Position numbers and translations under genes: made by a program. Below are positions 55,265 through 64,000 of a DNA stretch of 64,000 nt, one piece after another. The stretch is from Saccopteryx bilineata. Lineage: Eukaryota; Chordata; Mammalia; Chiroptera; Emballonuridae. A model generated the notes under the pieces. It did no database searches. It saw only the letters and a program-made list of their open reading frames with translations, and was not told where the DNA came from. The stretch is taken from contig NC_089493.1 in NCBI RefSeq assembly GCF_036850765.1, positions 268,501,034 through 268,565,033 on the forward strand, in the 5' to 3' direction. Within the stretch, counting starts at the first letter, position 1. Every line of letters begins with the position of its first letter.

Positions 55265-55950
55265 GTACTCAACACGGAAGAGTAGGCACAGTAGAGGCAG
55301 GGAGGCACAGAAGGAGAAAACGCAGTCAGTGACTTCAGGAACCTGGGACTTCCTACTCTATCCTACTTCTTTGTATTTTTCCAACGTGCCCATCTAAGGG
55401 ACCACATGACTGCCGCCCAAGATGCCTGCATTTCTCACCGAGGACATCTTTGTGGTTCTCCTGATGTCTTCACCACCAGCAAACCTCCACTTTGACTCTT
55501 AGGATTCTGTATGCACACGCACGCTCACACACACACACACACCATCCCTGGCCATCTTGCCACCTCTTTCTCCCCCCCCCCTATAAAAGTTTGATTTCAT
55601 GCACATTTTATTTTTATATTTGTTGTTGAGAAACAGTGTGTATATCCATGCTCTACTCATTGCCACGCAAAGCAACAAAATTGCCCACTTTTTCAAGTGT
55701 CTCTGAGTGACTATTTAAATTAATACAAAATGTTTAACTGTACTTTCAGGAGGCAGGCATGATTTTTATTAATCACCAGCTTCCCATCATTAGTGGAATG
55801 CTAACTTTGAAAATAGATCAAAATCATAGCAGCCATGGCAAGAGGGATTCCCTGAGTTTTGCTCACTCTTTCTTCCAGCTGTCCCATGAGCAAGTGACTG
55901 GCGAGGTGGCCGTGGAGGGCTGCAGACAAAACAGAAACAGCAAGAACAGT
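55265..55950. other. Unassigned; short (CA)n and C-run
   Basis: (CA)n near 55526-55542 and a C9 run near 55573. No repeat family or gene. Confidence 0.4.
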
Positions 55951-55953
55951 TTC

Positions 55954-56416
55954 TGTGTTTGCAGAACCAGCTCAAAATTGTCCTATCTTATTTAACCAGA
56001 TACTGAGCCGCTTTTCAGAGACAGCAGACCAAGACCAAAAGTCACACATCTGGGGCCTGTACAGAGGAGAGAACTTGGTTTCCAGCTGCACCCGGAACTC
56101 CCACGTGGGACCAAAGGAGAAAGACGTGACCGGAAGTTGAACACCAGAACCCTTTGAGAAGCCAAAGTGTTATTGTCCAGGAATATCTGGTGTTAATGGT
56201 CAAAATCGGAGGTCCTCCAATTAAAATTTACCCCAATAGCATTTCTTTATACCTTCCTCCTTAATCCCTTAAAAACCTTTGGCTTTGAGTCACCACTAGA
56301 TCTCCCATCTTCTCATTTGGCACCTTCTCAATCAACAAAACTTTCTTACTCCAAATTCTGATGTTTTGTGTTTTGTCTTTCTAAACATCAGGCGTATGGA
56401 CTTCAGCTTGGTAACA
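55954..56416 (+). mobile_element. ERV-type solo LTR, copy B
   Basis: Begins TGTGTTTGCAGAACCAGCTC and ends CTTGGTAACA, so TG...CA termini over 463 bp. It aligns with the reverse complement of 17912-18600 over most of its length, including 'ggaatatctggt', 'cctccaattaaaa' and 'taatccctta'. No 4-6-bp target duplication is exact. No retroviral coding sequence next to it. Confidence 0.6.
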
Positions 56417-56419
56417 TTC

Positions 56420-56975
56420 AGAATCAACAAATGAAGCAAGACCTGATCGGCTCCTCACCTGCCAAGTTTGTTCACCTTTATTCAACACCTGTCACTGGCT
56501 TGGCTTCTGCTTTCTCTCTGACAAGGAAACAAAATGGTCACTACCATCCCTGCCTGTTAGACCCCAGGGAAATCCAAGTAAAAGAAAAAGGATGCTCGCT
56601 GGAACTGAGAGAAGGGGTGTAGGAGTAGGATGTTGCCTTTAGTGGTTGAGATATTTTCAATACATTGCAAAAAGATGAAAGCTAGATAAAAGTGCACTGA
56701 TGGATTAAACAGAGAAAGCATCTGCCCAAAATATGCTAATAAAGGGGATCCAGTGGTGGAGAAGCTGGGTCTTTTGACAAAACACAGGACAGACTCTAGA
56801 CTGGAGGTCTGAAAGAATAGAGGTTGACAGTAGAAGAGTAGACACAAAAGACAAAATTATATGTGTATTTGTCTTCAGAACAGATGTGCCATTTAACATT
56901 CCCATCTACACTTGTCCTTGTAGAGTAGAAAGAAGTTCCAAGATGGGAGTCAGGATGCAGATTGGAAGAACAGCA
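56420..56975. other. Unassigned non-coding sequence
   Basis: Nothing recognised beyond short frames. Confidence 0.4.
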
Positions 56976-56981
56976 ATTGCT

Positions 56982-57177
56982 AATTGCTCTTCTCTATTAC
57001 AGATAGGAAAAGGGAACTTCATAAAAGTTAGGCACTCGCCCTGGTTACCCTGTTATTATAGGACAGTGTCAACTTTAAGATTAGATTTGTCTGAATTTCT
57101 ATGTCTTTTTAAAATATAAATTGCAGTGCAATTATATTGTGACTAGCTTTCCACATAAGGCAAGTTACACTGAATAA
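56982..57177 (+). repeat. Local duplication, copy 1 (196 bp)
   Basis: Nearly identical to 59054-59248, about 2.07 kb to the right and in the same orientation. By eye I count four differences: one G insertion and three C/T changes. It starts aattgctcttctctattac and ends acactgaataa. The interior includes a MIR-like piece (attacagataggaaaag, gttaggcactcgccc). Its flanks differ from those of copy 2 on both sides. Confidence 0.9.
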
Positions 57178-57202
57178 TTAGACAATTAGTTATTGTCTAA
57201 TT
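57176..57202. other. Perfect 11-bp hairpin at the duplication edge
   Basis: AATTAGACAAT (57176-57186) and ATTGTCTAATT (57192-57202) with a 5-nt loop tagtt. It sits exactly where copy 1 of the duplication stops matching copy 2. Possible product of a template switch. Confidence 0.75.
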
Positions 57203-57336
57203 TCAATATCTTGAAAGCTTGGGGGGGATCCAGAAAGTGTGTTTCCAGCAAAGAAACTTAATATGTAACAGATGGAATCATTGCCAGACTGGATAATCCT
57301 GAGGATGTGGTAAAGACGTATTATTGTTTTATCAGC

Positions 57337-57558
57337 AGGAGGAAAGGAGGGAGGGAGGGAGGAAAGGAGGGAGGGAAGAGGGAGGGAGAAAAAAGGAAGG
57401 AAGGAAGGAAGGAAAGAAGAAAGGAAGGAAGGAAGGGAAGAAGGAAAGAAGGAAAAGGAAGAGAAAGAGGGAGGAACTCCAAGTTGAGGAAGAAACTCAG
57501 GCTCCAAATATGAAGCAAAATTAAACAGTTCTTCTGAGCCATTAGTGGATTGTTGGGG

Positions 57559-57603
<45 letters not shown>

Positions 57604-57604
57604 T
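57337..57604. repeat. Long polypurine tract, then (GA)n
   Basis: An almost pure purine run of about 140 bases (GGAGG/GGAAG units, 57337-57479), a short mixed gap, then (GA)n at 57563-57604. Mirror-symmetric sub-segments are present. Confidence 0.92.
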
Positions 57605-57609
57605 AAATA

Positions 57610-59050
57610 TGTTTAATTTACATGCCAGGACACTTTTCTCTTGAGTGACATGATTCCCAAGATGCAAATATAATCCTAATATACTATCCAGCTCTGGAGA
57701 CTGAAAATTGTATATAGTCACAGTAAGATGACTAATTTTGTTTTGATTTCAATTTTGAGAATTAGTCCACAGAGAAAGTAAAGAAGTCTTCATGTTGGTT
57801 ATGTTTATGATTGCATTTTTAATCTTGATCAAGTAAAGGTGATGCTACAGCCTATGAAGGTTGGAGAAGGGAGAAGGGGTGGGAAGAAGGCCGAGAAAAG
57901 GGTGTGGCTGCCGAAAGGCTCCGCCTTGGTGGCGCGGGGTCTGGCCTCTGCTAGTGCTGATGCAAGAAGAGACAAAGGTTTCAATATATTACTTGAAAGT
58001 ATAAGCATAATCACAAAGAAAAAATACAAATTCTAAGTAACAAAAAATAGGATTGAAGGAGGTCTTGTTGTATTCTGTATGAAATAAATACAGTGACTGA
58101 CTTTCTTTTTTTTTATATTAGCAAGTCTGATAAATTAGGAAGTATTGTTAGAGGCATATTATCTTGGAAGAGAAACAAAAACAGGAGCTAAAAGTTGTGG
58201 CCTCGGTGGTTAGGAAGGGAGGGATCAGAAAGTGGAGCCTGCTTCTTTTTTGATAAAGAACTTTTGAACTATTTGATTTTTAACATATGCATCTAGTATC
58301 CTGATTAAAATTTAAATTAAAAAATAAAACATCATTCTGGAAAATGGAAATGATGATTCAGTAGTGACACTGTCCTGGGAAATTGGGACTCCCGTCCAGA
58401 TAACAGACCAAATGTGCTTCAGACCCAGTCCGAGAATCTTAAATTTCGCACCACTTGAACTTCAGTAAATTACTAAAAGTATAGCAGTGCTTCTCCTGCG
58501 TTCCTTTTCACTCCCGTCTCGCTGCGTGTATGAATTGGGTGCTGTTATGAAACTTCCTCATCGAAGATCCCCAGCACCATGCAGTCAGGGTAGCAAATAA
58601 CCGTCAGTTTGGTCTCTCTCATAAATCACATCAAGAACCCCATCACTTAAAAGAAATGTCTTTTCTTGCTCTTATTCTTTTTCCAAGCTACTGATCTCCA
58701 GATTGCATATGCATTCATTTCATACAGGGGCTTCCCAATCTGACTTGTAACTCCCCTTCTTCTTGTCCCTGCAATTAACCCCAACTCACACCTGCTGCAA
58801 TACTTGGCAGATCCGTCTTGGATTCTCTGTTCTTCTTTTCCTTCAGGTAATGCCCTCACAAACCCCAGTGATGGCAAAGGAGGTGACCAGCTGAGAAGTC
58901 AAGTAAAGGTTTCTCCCCTACTAGCCGTTGATTGTATGGGAAAAAGAAGAAACATGGTCCAGATTGTCAACATCTACGGAACACTCCAGACATGATGCTG
59001 GGTTCTTCCAATGAATGGCCCACTAAAGTCCCACAAGCAGCTTGTGACAC
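57610..59050. other. Mostly unassigned; small GC-rich island at 57890-57960
   Basis: The short segment 57890-57960 (gctccgccttggtggcgcgg) is unusually GC-rich in AT-rich surroundings and may be a fragment of an unnamed SINE or MITE. The rest is unassigned. Confidence 0.35.
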
Positions 59051-59053
59051 AAC

Positions 59054-59248
59054 AATTGCTCTTCTCTATTACAGATAGGAAAAGGAACTTCATAAAAGTT
59101 AGGCACTTGCCCCGGTCACCCTGTTATTATAGGACAGTGTCAACTTTAAGATTAGATTTGTCTGAATTTCTATGTCTTTTTAAAATATAAATTGCAGTGC
59201 AATTATATTGTGACTAGCTTTCCACATAAGGCAAGTTACACTGAATAA
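59054..59248 (+). repeat. Local duplication, copy 2 (195 bp)
   Basis: Partner of 56982-57177. After a gap of about 267 bp the match resumes at 59516-59545 with the 29 bp that directly follow the hairpin in copy 1 (gttattg...ctaatttc...atatcttgaaag), differing at about two positions. So copy 2 carries an extra 267 bp, or copy 1 has lost it. Confidence 0.9.
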
Positions 59249-59329
59249 CAATGATATTAAATATAGCTGTATTCTAACCAGCTAGCTCGCAGGCAATCAA
59301 GAGCTTGGAGCTGGTGCTGTGTGTTGGCA

Positions 59330-59500
59330 TCAAGAAATAACCAACAGGACTAAGCATCCAGGGATAATGGCTTTGGTCTTAGACCTATGACTAATTAGCA
59401 CTCTGGACTTGAGTTTACTCATTTATAAATTTTTTTTTTTTTTTACTGGATGAGTATTAAGCTCTCTTCCAACCCTGAAGAATCTATATATTTGAAAGAA
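59330..59500 (+). repeat. MIR SINE fragment
   Basis: 'gacttgagtttactcattta', an expanded T run and 'ctcttccaaccctgaagaat' follow the MIR order. It lies in the extra segment of duplication copy 2. Confidence 0.5.
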
Positions 59501-59694
59501 ATAAAGTTCATTAATGTTATTGACTAATTTCGATATCTTGAAAGTCTCTGAGGTGAATGAGGTGGAAGAGTAGATTTATAAGTTAAACAGCAAGACAATA
59601 ATTGAACTAAAACTAAAAACAAAACTGTTCTATTCTAATACTTAAGTCGTTACTGTCCATCATGGAATGGATTTAATGTACTGAAGTATACTAG

Positions 59695-59995
59695 CCTGCT
59701 TGAATTGTTATCACAAAATACTACAGATCGAGCAGCTTAAACAACAAAAATTTCTTTCTCAAAGTTTTGGAGATTGGGAAGTCCAAGATTAGAGTGTCAA
59801 GGTGCCAGCAAGGTAAGTTTTATTCTGAATCCTCTTCTAGTAGCTTGTAGCTGGTAGGTGGCCACCATCTTGCTGTGTGCACACATGACTTTTATGTACA
59901 TATGTGTGAGGGGGTGTATTCTCCAACGACAGCCACCTGGAGGTTAGGGGTTCAATACATGAATTACGGAGGGTCACAAAGATTTGGTCCATAGT
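59695..59995 (-). mobile_element. MLT1-type MaLR LTR, antisense
   Basis: 'gcttgaattgttatcacaaa', 'gcagcttaaacaacaaaaat', 'ttggagattgggaagtccaa', 'agtgtcaaggtgccagcaag' and 'gtattctccaacgacagcc' are in the order of an antisense MLT1/MST LTR. Diverged solo LTR, no genes. Confidence 0.75.
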
Positions 59996-59999
59996 GCTG

Positions 60000-61425
60000 G
60001 AGACAGTGGCATGAGCACATCAAATCTATATTTCCAAATCATTTCCCTTAAGAAGAGTGAAGAAAATTCTGTAGTAAAAAAACGTGCTGGCTATATACTT
60101 TCACTGCCCTCAAGGAAGCTTGATATACATCCATCAGGGGAACTAAATTTTTGCCATCAATTAATTCTAAAATAAATGTATCATCTCTGTGATGAGGAGG
60201 TGGAAGTGGATGATGCTCTGAACAAATTCCTGATGGTAAGCAACAGTGCTATGTCTTACGGCATCTCTCAGTAAAAGTTGAAGCAGTGTCATAACCAACT
60301 CAGCAAAATTGTTCTTATGGGATTATGGGTGACAGACTACTTCAAAAAAAATGTAATTTTGTTTCTTCCAAATGCACAGAGTAATTAGAGTTGGGTCAAC
60401 AAAACATTGTCTAACAAAGATCCTTAAGGGACCTGCTTTTGATGAATAGATAAGATATCTATGATAACCATGACTTTTTTTTTTAAAGAAGGGGTACTTC
60501 TGCAAAGCTTAAAGAGTTGTTTGTCTCTTAAGTACTTTAATTATTTATATAATTAATTTACTTAGAAACACATTTTTTGGTTTTATAGGCCAATAGATTT
60601 TATCTAGAAATAAGGATGTTAATGAGAGGAGACAGGCTGTATCAGATTTGAAATCCTAAATTCCATATCTTCTATATCCAGTTTATGTAACTGGCCTCCG
60701 ATGCTTGTCTTTATGGTGTAGCCAAAGGTCTTATTGATAAAATACCCCTGAGAAGTTCTAAGATAAACAAGATAACATTGCATTGAATGGGGCATAGTTC
60801 TCTAGTCCCTAAGCCTCTCCATAACACTGGCGGCAATGTTCCCAGACAAGTGTTTTGGACTAGCCTAGACATTGTATATCTCCCTCCTGTCCAAGCCAGT
60901 GGAGATGTGCAGATAGGAGGAGGAAAAAAAAAATAACAAAATTCTACTGTATTTGATTTATAGATTTGTTCACCCTGAGAATCTCAGAGGAGTTCTTTTT
61001 GATAAGGGCCATCACTGATGAGAAAGTAATGGCTGGGGAAAGGATCCAAAGATATCAAGATTAGATCTCCACTGAATTTAAACTGGTAGCGTTTGTACGA
61101 AATATCCTCTTGCGCATTCCTGTTGTCCTGCTCCTGTGTCCGAAGAGCTAGGATGGAGAGCTGAAAGCTACAGCAAGAAGAGTAAGCATGCCTTTTACTT
61201 AACACTATGTTACTACGTAATGTCACCCATTTTAATCCAATGGAGCAGGGGCTATGGCATTATCACCTTCCCAGGAGAGAAATTTGTATTTCCCAAACAT
61301 TTGCTGAGTGACTAAATCTAAATCTGTTCACTGAAACCCAAAGTGTTCACAGATTATGTGTTCTCCCCCTGCCCTACCCTAGGAGTTTGGCCACAAAGAT
61401 GTTTGACGGGTTACAAAAACGTACG
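60000..61425. other. Unique non-coding stretch
   Basis: AT-rich with no repeat family or gene recognised. Short frames only. Confidence 0.45.
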
Positions 61426-61428
61426 TGG

Positions 61429-61800
61429 TCCTGGCTGGTTGGATCAGTGGTAGAGCGTTAGCCCAGCGTATGGAAGTCCTGGGTTTGATTTCTGGTCAGG
61501 GCACACAGGAGTAGGAACCATCTGCTTCTCCACCTTCTCCCTCCTCCTTCTCTCTCTCTCTCTCTTTCTCTTTCACAGCCATGGCTTGAATGGTTCAAGC
61601 AAAGTTGGCCCTGGGTGCTGAGGATGGTTCTGTGGCCTTGCCTCAGGCCCTAAAATAGCTTGGTTGCTGAACAATGGAGCAGCAGCCCAGACAGACAGAG
61701 CATAGCCTGGCAGGGACTTGCTGTGCAGATCCCCTTTGGGGTGTATGCAGGACTCTGTTTCTGCATCCCCATCTCTCACTTAATTAATTAAATAAAGAAT
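61429..61800 (+). mobile_element. VES SINE, older divergent long-body copy
   Basis: Begins GGTCCTGGCTGGTTGGATCA and has a B-box-like GGGTTTGATTTC, a degraded GC-rich body and an ending taattaattaaataaag. Clear target duplication not found. More diverged than 26570, so older. Confidence 0.85.
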
Positions 61801-61899
61801 GTACACAGAATCACATGGTCAATTTTACATCACAACTGTTTCATTAAGTCACACCCGTTGAAATCTAGCTCAGAATCACTATATATCAATCAACCCTAA

Positions 61900-62445
61900 T
61901 TTCACCAGTCACTCCACTCTTAGGTAATTACCCAAGAGAAATAAAACTATATTTCACTCAAAGACTTCCACATAAATTGTCAGCTATATTTGTGAAAGCT
62001 CAACACTGGAAACAACCCACATGCCCACTCACAGGTGAATGGATGAACAGAATGTGGTATATCTTTACAATGGAATACCACGCAGCAACAGACAGGAGTG
62101 AACTATGGATCCAAGCAACAACATGGATGAATCTCAGAATAACTATGCTGACTAAGTTCTGGTAGATGACACAACAGTGCATACTGTATGATTCCATTTA
62201 TAGAAAACTCTTAAGAATACAAACTAACCCACAGTGATAGAAAGCAGTTAAAGCCATTGCTTCGAAATAGGACAAAGGTAGGAAGGTGAAGGAGATATCA
62301 CAAAGAAGCATGAACAACTCTTGTAGGCAATGGATATGTTCATTACCTTGGTGGAGATGATGATGCTATGGGCACTTAAACATTAACTTGTATGTTTAAA
62401 CATGCATACTTTATTGTATGTCAATTATATATCAATGAAGCTGTT
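61900..62445 (+). mobile_element. Old L1M 3'-end fragment, sense
   Basis: 'gaaacaacccacatgcccac', 'gtgaatggatgaacagaatg', 'caatggaataccacgcagc', 'caacatggatgaatctcag', 'gtatgattccatttatag' and 'tcaattatatatcaatgaag' follow sense L1 order. The frame 61977-62165 still reads as an ORF2 C-terminal remnant but is broken. Confidence 0.8.
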
Positions 62446-62449
62446 TTCT

Positions 62450-64000
62450 AAAGTAAATGTATTTAACAGATAGAATGTACAAAGCTGAAAATGTTGTCGA
62501 AAATCCATAATGTTCCCAAATGCCAGCACAGAGCCAGCATTTGAGTTAGTAAATAGAATTCATGTTACAGTCCTAAATATGATGTACAACAGAATGGCAA
62601 TGCCTGAATAAGTTTAATAATCTGTTTTATGATTATTCGTCCTGGTCCAAAGCTGAAGCTTATCTTTCTCGAAGAGAAGTTTTAGCTGAGTTCTCAGTGC
62701 ACACCAAGTTGCCTTGGGCATATCTCTGTGTGCAGGTCTGAAGTACACGTGTAAGCAAAAGTAACCTGAGCTTTGCATTCCAAATAAAAAGACACCCAGT
62801 GCCCCTAGACTCCGCCGGTGCTTCTCAGACTCCCTCCCAATTTCCTCTTGTGAATTGACCCACGGGGCTCGCTAACCTTGCTGCAGAGTCTGTCTTCTTT
62901 TCTAAGGTTTCTCCATATAGAAATGGCATTTTTTTTCTTCTCTGAAAGGGTGGTAGTGAGTGAAGAATTTCATCACCCAGTATTCCTGGCCCTGATGAAC
63001 CTGACCCCTTAATAGTCAAAACCCCGGTGAATGTCCTGGTGAAGAATGTTAAGGAGGCACGCTCTCTTCTCTGGTAATTATCATCTTGAAGTTGTCAGTA
63101 TTTTTATCCAGCTCCTTCTGTGGGTTAGGTCATGCCAAGAACAAAGCCAAGCCAAATATGGGGATAAAACAACCTACTGAGGAATCTGCGTACAGGTGGG
63201 CTGAGACCCTAAGTAGTGTCAACAGTGAGAGGAAGAGGAACGCTAGCATATATAGGATGAGGTTTGGCAATATTTTCCACTGCAGGATGAAAACTTCTGT
63301 TATCTGTGGTGGTTAAACAGGTAGGGGTTGGCGATTAATGACTAAGTAACAGGATGTTCAGATAAGTGATGGGGAGGTGACTCACGGCAGAATACCCAAA
63401 GACACAAGTACTAAAGCTTAAGGCTTTAGATTCCCATGTTGTTGGGGGTGAAGTGTTGATTTCTTCCGGCCTGACCAGCCTTACAGTGCTTCTCTCTCTC
63501 CATCAGAACTGGGCTCCCCAAGGCTCCACCTACTTCCCTGCCGCCACTAGTAGCACCAGCTCTCTGGACTTAGGTCCATCAGGCCCTTCCTTTCTGTCGT
63601 CACCATGCAGCAGTAAGCTCAGACAGATGTCATGGGGGTAGAATGTTGACTTGCAGTAACAGCTGCTGCTTTGGCTTCTTTTACGGGGCCCTTCTGTTAG
63701 ACACTTCCAGCTTTCCCAGAGACAAAGTGTTGGAAATCTGGCCACCGTCTACCCATCCGACATAAGACTTGGCTTGTTGCTGCTGGTCTGAGACCATTTT
63801 TCTTGCCTCCCCTGTCCTGCCTCCCCCATGTTCTCACCCGCAGTCGGTGGAGCCCAGAATCAAACCCAATCTTTTTCTGACTCGGGCAGCGAGGGACATT
63901 AATTCCAAAATGTGGGCTTGTTATCTCCAGTTCTTTTTAGAGGAGTCAAAAGCTTCCCCAACTCTCTTTCCTGTGGTACTTCAACTCAGTGAGAAACATA
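62450..64000. other. Unique non-coding stretch to the window end
   Basis: No repeat family or gene recognised. Open frames under 90 codons without domains. The sequence continues past the window. Confidence 0.45.

Noticed and set aside
57337..57604. CRISPR array
   Set aside because: Units are short purine repeats without spacers of constant length, and the genome is mammalian.

Overview
The window reads as mammalian nuclear DNA that is intergenic or deep-intronic, and I find no protein-coding gene I can support. The lineage signal is strong. There are twelve copies of a tRNA-headed SINE with B-box-like sequence, CT-rich tails and A-rich ends, which match the VES family of microbats as I remember it. 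There are also several young-looking DNA transposons: five copies of one non-autonomous hAT family, one SPIN-like hAT, and TA-flanked MITEs. Bats are the mammals best known for recent DNA transposon activity, so a VES-bearing microbat is the best reading. I cannot name the species from sequence alone.

Layout. 1-6.7 kb: weak ancient LINE/MIR remnants, an antisense L1M 3' region split by a hAT copy, one VES SINE, and an old L1/HAL1-like block. 6.7-9.9 kb: antisense L1M with an internal TTCC microsatellite, an MLT1-like LTR, a pair of LTR-like fragments and a mariner-type MITE. 9.9-14.6 kb: a quiet AT-rich stretch with homeodomain/POU-like words, antisense L1M, a Tigger-like element, a sense L1M 3' end and a CpG cluster. 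15-19 kb: L2/MIR, VES, a MITE interrupted by VES, and an ERV-type LTR interrupted by hAT. 19.8-23 kb: one long antisense L1M carrying a SPIN-like hAT and a TG...CA LTR. 24-35 kb: a full MITE, MIRs, VES copies and two hAT copies. 35-41 kb: a 5'-truncated sense L1, a CpG cluster with a perfect hairpin, an LTR-like block and L2, followed by a mostly repeat-free 2.6 kb that looks like the best candidate for conserved regulatory DNA. 41-49 kb: MITE, Tigger, L1M, hAT and a probable solo LTR. 49-56 kb: repeat-poor sequence with VES and MIR. 56-60 kb: a second copy of the 18-kb LTR family, a large polypurine tract, a local 196-bp duplication and an MLT1-like LTR. 60-64 kb: VES, an L1M 3' end and unremarkable sequence.

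Nothing here looks like a multi-gene system. The open reading frames present are short, lack recognisable domains, and the longest lie in SINEs or old L1 or LTR sequence. The main interest is the record of transposition (nested insertions, target-site duplications, deletion derivatives), a recent local duplication at 57.0/59.1 kb, perfect hairpins in unique DNA, and candidate non-coding regulatory blocks. Family names were assigned by recall of consensus sequences, not by a database search.
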